From: Microcebus murinus
Taxonomy: Eukaryota > Chordata > Mammalia > Primates > Cheirogaleidae
Assembly (NCBI RefSeq): GCF_040939455.1
Contig: NC_134124.1
Span: 30,021,138 to 30,085,137 of the forward strand
DNA: 64,000 nt
Direction of reading: 5' to 3'
Position numbers and translations under genes: made by a program. Position 1 is the first letter of the stretch; every line of letters starts with the position of its first letter. Shown piece after piece: positions 56,506 to 64,000 of this stretch. The notes beneath the pieces are model-generated. The model was not told the DNA's origin. It ran no database searches and was given only the letters and a program-made list of their open reading frames with translations.

Positions 56506-56610
56506 GGCTGTCCATGCAGTACATAGATGGTCAAAGAATTTTAATTCTCTTCCTCTTGCTCCTAACTCTCTGGGCCTTTATTTACGTCATCTATAAAATG
56601 TGATTAGATG

Positions 56611-56765
56611 AGTGACTCTTAAAAGAGTTACATATTAGAATTACCTGGGGAATGTTTGTAAACTTCCCAAGGCTGGATCCAGCCCTATGAAGATTTCGAT
56701 TTTGAGGTATTTATTTGGGGTATTGTAATATGAGCTATTCTGATGCAACAGTTATTCTGATGCAA
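56611..56765 (+). mobile_element. MER5A-like hAT MITE
   Basis: 'agtgactcttaaaagagtta', 'attagaattacctggggaat', 'gtttgtaaacttcccaaggc', 'tggatccagccctatgaaga' follow MER5A. The right half is decayed. Confidence 0.7.
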
Positions 56766-56769
56766 AGCT

Positions 56770-57695
56770 TCAGAAAGGTAATCAGGTACACAAAGCTACA
56801 GTAACCAATAAATGATTCTTAACCTTCCATTTCTTGAAATTTTGCATTCATCCCGAGGCAGAAGAAAATCTCTGTCTTTGAAAATGGTAGTACTTCTCTT
56901 CTCAGAGGGTCACTAGTGTCAAGATATGGTTATAATGTTTGTCCCTCTAATGTTTCACCACCTGTTTCTCCTTTGTATGTGACCTTGGGACTTTAAGATA
57001 TTCACATGGAGCTGTCTTGCTTTTTTGTATTTTAAACAATTCTCATTTCAGCAACGTGTTTGGCAGCAGCCTCCCCCTACTTACAAGGCAGTCATACAAT
57101 ACAGGCTTTTAAGCCTCTCTTAACAGAATTACCCCCATGCTGTTTTTCTTTCTTGATATGTCTTTGCCCTTAGTTCATTTTTAGCATTTATAAAGGATTG
57201 TGTGTTTTTTATTAGCATTCACCTGAACCGAGCGTAAGTTGTGATCAAACTCCTCAATGTTAATAAGTGGCAGATAACATTTTTGTGGCATTGAAAAGAA
57301 AAAATGAATTCAAGCTCACTGTGCTTTCGAACGTTAATCTAAATGAACCTCTTTCTTATTATGTCAACCAGCTTATGTGCCCACTCTAATTTAAAGTTGC
57401 AGGGTAACATCTGCCAGGTAATGAGTATGTGTGTGTACACACTCATTCTTTGGGAGCAACTAAAGACTGAAAATAACACAAACTATCAAAAATCATTGTG
57501 AAACTTACAACAGACACCTCAAGTATTTGAAGGTTTAATATCAAGCACCAGGAGGAAATCAAAACCTACAGATGATTGTCTTTGCAAAATTATTTCTTGC
57601 ACAGAAGGAAAAAACAAAGAAGTTCTGAGAAGCACACAACAGTAAAATTTAAAAATTTTAAAGATCGATTGAATACTTACCACAGTCACTGTTAT
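56770..57695. other. No gene recognised; possible conserved DNA
   Basis: No repeat recognised. 57000-57420 has CpG-bearing words such as 'tttcgaacgttaatctaaat' and 'ctgaaccgagcgtaagttgt' with little simple sequence, as in some conserved non-coding elements. Conservation cannot be tested here. Confidence 0.4.
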
Positions 57696-57699
57696 AAAT

Positions 57700-57910
57700 G
57701 CTTTCATGTATGTTATTTCATTTCATCATCACAGCAAACCTAAGAGGTAGGTGCTATTATTACTATACCCTTTTCTAAGATTAAAAAAGAAAAAACAAAC
57801 CTGAGTCTCAGAGATATTTGAGCCACTTAACCCAGGTCATGCTTCTAGAAATGGAGGACTCTAGACTTAATCTGATTCCATGGCCTGAGCTCTTTACACT
57901 GTGTGGCATG
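57700..57910 (-). repeat. MIR SINE
   Basis: 'tttcatcatcacagcaaacc', 'aagaggtaggtgctattatt', 'gagccacttaacccaggtca', 'tggcctgagctctttacact' on the MIR complement. Confidence 0.85.
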
Positions 57911-57914
57911 GCTT

Positions 57915-58970
57915 TCTGCCTGGGCGAGCCCATAGGTCAGAGGTCCACATATTCCAACTCTTAGAAGAAAAACACTGTCGCTTACACAACTGAAAGGAAG
58001 CATGGGAAAACCCTTTGGTGGCTGTCAAAGTCAAGTTGCTCAGCTAGAAAGTTGAGAGTCAAGGGAGAAGCAGGGACAGGCTCAGAAGGAAGAAGCCTAA
58101 AGAAGAATGGAAAATAGAGGCTCCAGGTAACAATGGCAGCCATGGAGAGATGAAGGAGCTTGCCAGTTTGAAGTGTGGTAGATGAATGCGAGCTACAAGG
58201 AGAAAGAAGAGAGGACAGCGCTTTAACCAGAAGCTTCAATCTTCATAGTCCCTGAGGCCACCTGGATGCCACATTAAAGGCACATCCATCATTAGACACA
58301 TCTGCAATGGGAACAGGCACTGGGGCATTTAGTGAATGGGCCCTGCAGGTCCTGCTTTCTGCCTTAGCCTCCAAGAGCATGCATCATCATTTGCACCTAA
58401 TCCCACTTTGTGTTAATCAGGACAGATGATGGGAGGGCTTAATTGGGAATGACATGAAGTCATTCATTCTACTGCAAGGGAAAGCTAAACTAGGCTGTAG
58501 TAGAACTACACTTGTAACTTTTAAGTCATCCCTTAAAACATGTAACATGAAAGCTGAAGTTTAAAAAGCATCACCAAGTGTGTGGTTCAAATTGAAGGAA
58601 AACGTAGCATGTACCTCTAAGGAAATTAATTCCACTTTTATCAATGAACATACCCGGGCAGTGTACTTCCCTGGCACATAATTGACAAAGAGGGAGAAAA
58701 TAAAGAGAAAACAAAATGTGGGAAGAGAGATGGAAAGGAAAAAAGAGAGGTGGCAGAGGCAGGGAGGATGGAACATGTGTATAAATAACTGTAATTAGGT
58801 GAGCATTGTATTCCTGTTAACGCTGATGCTTTTAAATGAGACATGATAGAAAGCTAAGTACAAGTGGTGGAAGTCAACGAATAACTCATGGAGCCACAAA
58901 ACTATTTTATGGTTAGTTCAGAGGAAAGACGTGTAAACACAGCCAACACTTGGACAGTTTTAAATGGCTG
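57915..58970. other. No gene recognised
   Basis: Unassigned. Minus frames at 57982-58239 and 58561-58844 come from purine-rich plus-strand DNA and show no domain. Confidence 0.45.
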
Positions 58971-58985
58971 ATTAAATCCATATGT

Positions 58986-59322
<337 letters not shown>

Positions 59323-59339
59323 TAAATCCATATGTTTTA

Positions 59340-59745
59340 TTTTAAACTAGTCAAATTGAAACTCAGTTAATCTTCTATTCACCCTAGACTTCCATAAAAA
59401 TGATAAGTAATTGAAAGTTATCATTTTTCCTCAGCTCTCTAACATGCCAAATATTTAACAGAGTGAGTTAGAATATATTTTTTTCTGGCCAATTCGTTGA
59501 CCTTTTGGTCCATTCAGTGAATGATCCTTTCAAAATGGCAGATTTATCTGAGAAGAATAAAGTCAATCCATTGTGTGAACAAAATAAAGTTTGCCATGAG
59601 GGAGCAGAAATGATGCCATGTACTTTTTGTTTGTTTGTTTTACTTTCTTAATAGGTGTTAATATGGCTTTATGTTCAATTTACTATAACACCAGAATCTT
59701 TTTTTTTCCAGAGGTGACAATTATTATTCATTATTTAAAAAAAAT
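59340..59745. other. No gene recognised
   Basis: Unassigned; a short (TTTG)n-like run at about 59627-59641. Confidence 0.45.
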
Positions 59746-59749
59746 TAGT

Positions 59750-59880
59750 AATTTGACATTTATTGATACACTATGTGCCAGAGATATCAATAGGAAAGAA
59801 ACAGACCCTATCCTCAAGGAGCTCATAGTCTAGTGGGGAGAACAGCAGTTTTTAATGTGGACTGATATGTACTACAATGG
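59750..59880 (-). repeat. L2 LINE fragment
   Basis: 'tttattgatacactatgtgc', 'cagagatatcaataggaaag', 'ctatcctcaaggagctcata', 'gtctagtggggagaacagca' on the L2 complement. Confidence 0.85.
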
Positions 59881-59914
59881 CTGCCTGCACAAAGAACTCT
59901 GGGAGCACACAAGG

Positions 59915-60180
59915 GTGGAAAAAGATGCACCACATGTACTCGTCATCAAATTGGTACTAATTGACCAATACTAAGATGTTCATGTGGTAGTAATACTCAT
60001 GAGGTGCCAGTTAGGTTGGCCGGGGGGGGGGGGGGTGGCAAACCCACAGCTAATGGAAGTAGAACACACTCTATGGGGGGAAGGACATGCCCATAGCCCT
60101 GGCTTGGGCAATCCAAATGCACTACATGTAAGCAAAATGTTTGTACTCCCATAATATCCTGAATAATAATAAAAAAAAAA
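59915..60180 (+). mobile_element. Truncated L1 3' end
   Basis: 'atgcaccacatgtactcgtc', 'caaattggtactaattgacc', 'taatactcatgaggtgccag', a G-run of 14 (60022-60035), 'gtaagcaaaatgtttgtact' and an A-tail (60171-60180) match the 3' UTR type of the L1 at 24556-25085. It is more diverged than that copy. Confidence 0.85.
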
Positions 60181-60184
60181 CAAC

Positions 60185-61175
60185 CACAGCTCAAGCCCCA
60201 CCAAGAATCCAGTGACCCCATCACCACTAGCAGCACCAGAATCTTAATCAGAACATTGAGGTACTGTCTCAAAAGAATGCTCAATCCCATTATAACTTTA
60301 AAGGTCAAATGTTTATGTTTCTCATACCCTTTTCTGTGACTAGTCAAGGGTATTTTTGTCAAAATTGTGAATGTCCATTCCAGCTCTGTACTATCAACTT
60401 CTGGTCCTAAACACTATGCAAGATTTCAAGTATCCTCTCTTTAAAACTCTCTTGAAATGGTGCTGTTTTCTTCAGCCTTCCTCCTCACAATAGACACATG
60501 GTGAGTGAGTCAAACAGACCCATAGGTATAGACAAATAAGGACAGGGTTTCCCTCCTTGTGTTATGCGTGCAGGACTACTACACTGTCCTCTTACTCTTG
60601 TTGACAAGACAAAGGAGAAAGAGAGAACCATGGGACAAGGTCATTTTCCGAAGGAGGACATTTCTTGGGAGAGTGCTATTTTGAGCTTTGATTCTCTAAT
60701 GCCTTTTGTAGAAAGTTGGCTGTATTCTGTCTTTCCAAAAGTCTGGCATGTGAACATCCTTTTCTCCATTTTTAAAGAGAGATGCAAATGTGCTAAATAA
60801 AGCCAGCTAATACTAAAGGATTTTCTTTTCAAGAAAATAAATTCTTGGTATAGGGGTTGTATTCATTTAACCTGCAACCCACTGGGTCTCACACCTGTGA
60901 AACAGTACCATGACTGATGGATATAATGAATGCCTTATGCTATCAAGAAAATGTAAACTGTTCTCCAGTGTTCTTTACTATAGAAGGCAGAAAGGCGTGT
61001 AACAATTTTAGAGAGAGTTCTGTTCCCCAACAATGAACAATTTTTAGATTTGATTCTGTGAAGTGTTATATTAATTACTGGGGAAATACAATTATCTACA
61101 ACAACTTTCAATGCCCAATAAACTAATATACTGCTCCCAAAGTAATTAATCCATTCTGGTGAAACAGTATAAAAT
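60185..61175. other. No gene recognised
   Basis: Unassigned. Frames at 60564-60800 and 60641-60832 overlap on opposite strands; neither has a recognisable domain. Confidence 0.45.
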
Positions 61176-61179
61176 TAAT

Positions 61180-61390
61180 TCGGGAGCAAATATCAGAGTT
61201 TCAGTCCTGTTTTTGCCATTCCCAAGTTCTGTGGTCTTTAACAAGTTACTCGAGCTATCTAAATCTCAGTTTTCTCAAGTGGAGAATGGGAATAATAGTG
61301 CTGATCTCACAGTGGTGTGGGCCACGTATTGGATACACAGCACGGTGTCTGGCACACTAAACAGCCTTAAGAAATGGTACCTATTTTTAC
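61180..61390 (+). repeat. MIR SINE
   Basis: 'tatcagagtttcagtcctgt', 'ggtctttaacaagttactcg', 'ctaaatctcagttttctcaa', 'gtggagaatgggaataatag', 'cacggtgtctggcacactaa' in MIR order. Confidence 0.9.
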
Positions 61391-61394
61391 TTTC

Positions 61395-61735
61395 AGTGGC
61401 AAATTACTGTATTTAGAAATAATACTTGAGTCTCTAAACATTAATTAATGGCAATCTATTTTCTAAAAACTTTGAAGTCATGCCCTCCAAATATAATTAG
61501 CATGAAACTCAGCACAAAGGTGGAAGTTCATCGATAGTCATTAGTCCTGCTGTGTCCCTTCATGATCTCCAGCAGTTCAGACAGCCTCTAAAAATCCCAA
61601 CTGCTCGAAGATTAGATTCTGTAGTCAAGTGTTGTTGGGGTCACCTTACTGTTGCCTGCCTAGGCCACGTCAATGCAGGCACAGCCACGGTCTGATGACA
61701 GCCGAAAAGGATCTAAGGTGTTTATAACCAGTAAA
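61395..61735. other. No gene recognised
   Basis: Unassigned sequence. Confidence 0.45.
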
Positions 61736-61739
61736 GAAA

Positions 61740-61815
61740 TAGAAAATTTTCATTTACTGACCACAGACTATGAACCAGGCACTAGGATGAGCTTTACGTG
61801 TGTATGATCTCATTT
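61740..61815 (-). repeat. MIR SINE fragment
   Basis: 'cacagactatgaaccaggca', 'ctaggatgagctttacgtgt', 'gtatgatctcatttacc' on the MIR complement. Confidence 0.7.
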
Positions 61816-61839
61816 ACCAGGGTGCTTATGAAGACAGGT

Positions 61840-62030
61840 TTTAAATCAGATAGCTTAGGCTGAAGTCTCAGCTCTGCCCCTCATTAGCTGGATGACCTTG
61901 GTATGCTTTCTTTTCCCCAATTTTTAAAATGTTGATGGCAATATATTTGTTTCAGAGGTCTGTTGTGAGGGTTAAGTGGAATAATAAATGTTAAGTGAGT
62001 ATAGCAGTATTTAGCATATTGTAAACTTCT
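61840..62030 (+). repeat. MIR SINE
   Basis: 'taggctgaagtctcagctct', 'gcccctcattagctggatga', 'ccttggtatgctttcttttc', 'gtctgttgtgagggttaagt' in MIR order. Confidence 0.85.
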
Positions 62031-62079
62031 TCTTGAACCTCTTCTTTCTTCTGGCTCTCTTGACTACATCTGGTTTTCC

Positions 62080-62270
62080 TCCAGCCACATGGACTGTACC
62101 TTCTTAGTATCCCTGGCAGTCCTCTGCTCTGTTTGACTGGTAGTGGAATGCCTAAAGATTCTGACCTTGGTCCTTCTCTTCTCTCTGCCTAAGTGGCCTT
62201 CCCTAGTCTTATGACATAAATGGCCCCATCAAATCCCATGCCACTTATTTCCCAATGAGAGCTCTAACTT
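62080..62270 (+). repeat. Possible L2 LINE fragment
   Basis: 'ttgactggtagtggaatgcc', 'ggtccttctcttctctctgc' and 'ccctagtcttatgacataaa' recall L2 ORF2 text near 'ttggtcctcttctcttctct' and 'tcccatggctttaaatacc'. Moderate match only. Confidence 0.45.
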
Positions 62271-62289
62271 CCAAGGTATTAATACTGCT

Positions 62290-62385
62290 GCAATACTTTA
62301 GAGAGGTTAAGTTGGCCAAAGTCACACGGAAAGTGGTCAAGTTGGCATAAAAAACTACGTCTATCTGACACTGCAGACCATGCTA
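62290..62385 (-). repeat. MIR SINE fragment
   Basis: 'tagagaggttaagttggcca', 'aagtcacacggaaagtggtc' on the MIR complement. Confidence 0.7.
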
Positions 62386-62389
62386 AGAG

Positions 62390-63300
62390 ACATGCAGAAT
62401 GAGAGGCAAATAATTTAGGTACACCCAAACACCAACTCCCAAACCCAACAAAAAGAGGAAGGAATATTTGAGTGTTTACTTGAGTTGCTATATCTGAAAA
62501 AATCAGGCAGTTTTTCCATACGATAGTGCAGCATATCTTTAATTAAAATTAAAACAGTTTTTGAAGGTTAAGAGTTCCATCTAAAACTTCACATCATTTT
62601 CAAGGAAAATTAATGAAAATTATTAATTGTTATAGCTCATTTATAAGAAGCTAGATGAGAACATTATGAAAAATTAGTGAAATTATTATCAGATGGAATA
62701 ATTAAAGATCAATTGTGAAATAATCACATAATTCTAGTTATATGCTGTATCACTCTTCATTAATCAAAGATAATCTGGAATTGCAATACTTAATTAAATG
62801 CAAAAAAGTGTTTGTGTGTTCTGGCTCTGAAAGGAGATAATTGGAGAGTGCAGAAGCTGTACAGTTACCAGCTTTTGCTGATTTTTTGAGAGTCTAGAAA
62901 TGTTAAGTTCTACAGTGTGAGAGCCGGTCATTTTGTGGACTGTTGAAATCTGGCCTAAAATAGATACTACTGTTTTCAATGTGATAATATTTTTCTCTTA
63001 ATCCTGAAATAAAAAAGGGGGGGGGAGATTTTAAATCACCAACAAGAAGAAAGTAATACATCTGACTTTGGCAGATGTATACGATCTCAAAGGCCCATGA
63101 ACAAATTCCATTTTACTTTGCTTTCTTCACTGAAAAAAAGGGAAACCTTACTGTTGATATCTTCTGTGTTCTTTCAAAGAGGAACTCACTCTGTTCTTTG
63201 TCCCAGTTGTAAAATAAAGCCATATATGATACTCAAGTTGACCTTTATTTTTCTGTAGGAATGATAATGAAGTTATACCTTGATTTCAAAGGCAGTTTTG
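62390..63300. other. No gene recognised; AT-rich
   Basis: Unassigned. 62560-62800 is AT-rich with repeated TAAT cores and 'aatcaaag', seen in some homeobox or TCF-bound enhancers, but such words are also common by chance. A short G-run follows at 63017-63026. Confidence 0.4.
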
Positions 63301-63304
63301 TTTT

Positions 63305-63800
63305 TTTTTTTAAAAAAACTTTATTAAGGTAAAATTTACATATAATAAAATACACCCATTTAAAATATACCATAAATGAGTTCTGAAAAAATATATTCAA
63401 TCATTGTGACAATCAAAATGTAGAACATTTTAGTCACCCCAAAGAGTTTCTTTTTGCCTCATCTAACCAATCCCCAGTTGCACCTTCACCCCAGGCAACT
63501 ACTGATCTGCTTGTCTGACACTGTGGATTAGATTTGCCTTTTCTAGGGTTTTGTCTACATGGAAACACACAATGCATACTCTTTGGGGTCTGACTTCTTT
63601 TGCTCAGCATGATACTTTTGAGTTTCCCTTCTCTTGGCTCATTGTTTTTTTTTTCTATTCCTGAGTAGTTTTTTATTGGATGAATATGTCAAAATATGCT
63701 TTCTGATCAACCTGTTAATAAATGTTGGCTTTATTTCCAGTTTTGAGTTATTATGAAAAAGTCACTATCAGAGTCTTTTGTTTGGCCCTATTGTAATTCA
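63305..63800 (-). mobile_element. L1M-type LINE-1 fragment, minus strand
   Basis: 'aaactttattaaggtaaaat', 'ttacatataataaaatacac', 'ggcaactactgatctgcttg', 'gaaacacacaatgcatactc', 'tgctcagcatgatacttttg', 'ttcctgagtagttttttatt', all on the complement of old L1M 3' UTR and ORF2 end. No intact frame. Confidence 0.85.
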
Positions 63801-63804
63801 CTTT

Positions 63805-64000
63805 TTATATTGTTTTAAGTCATTTTTTCACACTTATTCCTGCTGTCAACTAAGTAAAAATCTATTTTGGAAATATCTGCAGAATGGAGGAACATTTTAT
63901 GCTGTATGTGGAAATATATACAAATAGAGAAATGTCATTATTTGAAAAGAAACATTTTTACATACTTTATTTCCTTCCTTCTTCACACCATACCTTTATA
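63805..64000. other. No gene recognised; window end
   Basis: AT-rich unassigned DNA. Confidence 0.45.

Noticed and set aside
60022..60035. 14-bp G-run as a possible G-quadruplex regulator
   Set aside because: It is part of the L1 3' UTR G-rich tract, and a single run is not evidence of regulation.

Overview
This window is nuclear DNA from a primate, most likely a strepsirrhine (lemur, galago or loris lineage). Three things support that. The dimeric Alu copies (33034-33365, 58986-59322, 41400-41655) carry the Alu consensus, and the first two have an A/T-rich segment reading 'ggccaacta' or its complement between the arms, which I associate with strepsirrhine Alus. Several young L1 3' ends (24556-25085, 39288-40205, 14395-14480, 59915-60180) share a non-human type of 3' UTR. 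There is also a piggyBac-like short element at 36559-36872, and recent piggyBac activity among primates is known in mouse lemur. The species call is inference.

I found no convincing protein-coding exon, no functional RNA gene, no CpG island and no promoter. The window looks like an AT-rich intergenic or deep intronic region. Most open frames are chance or lie inside transposable elements. The only recognisable coding remnants are decayed L1 ORF2 pieces; the only RNA-gene remnant is a 5' fragment of a 5S rRNA pseudogene at 6676-6733.

Layout. 0-4.3 kb: an ancient MaLR remnant with two LTRs and internal sequence, an MLT1 LTR, another old LTR, MIR and L2. 4.3-12 kb: mostly unassigned sequence with MIR, L2, the 5S fragment and an LTR-like block. 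12-17.5 kb: old L1M fragments, an MLT1 LTR, an Alu monomer and L2. 17.5-24 kb: a quiet stretch, then a cluster of MIRs and an old LTR. 24.2-27.3 kb: a hAT element split by a young L1, and further hAT and L1M pieces. 29-35.5 kb: purine tract, MIRs, MLT1, a hAT copy, then a three-deep nest (Alu in Tigger1 in hAT). 36.5-43.3 kb: piggyBac-like element, a 220-bp direct duplication, a 5'-inverted L1, an Alu, a hAT MITE and MLT1. 44.6-47.6 kb: a 3-kb stretch without recognised repeats, possibly holding conserved non-coding DNA. 48-53 kb: MST-type LTR, CR1/L3 LINE remnant, another LTR, hAT. 53-64 kb: MIR/L2 remnants, a cluster of longer open frames at 54.5-55.9 kb, a young Alu, an L1 end and an L1M fragment.

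Nothing acts as a gene system here. The content of interest is the layered history of transposition, with target-site duplications and empty sites that can be read directly, plus a few unexplained segments.
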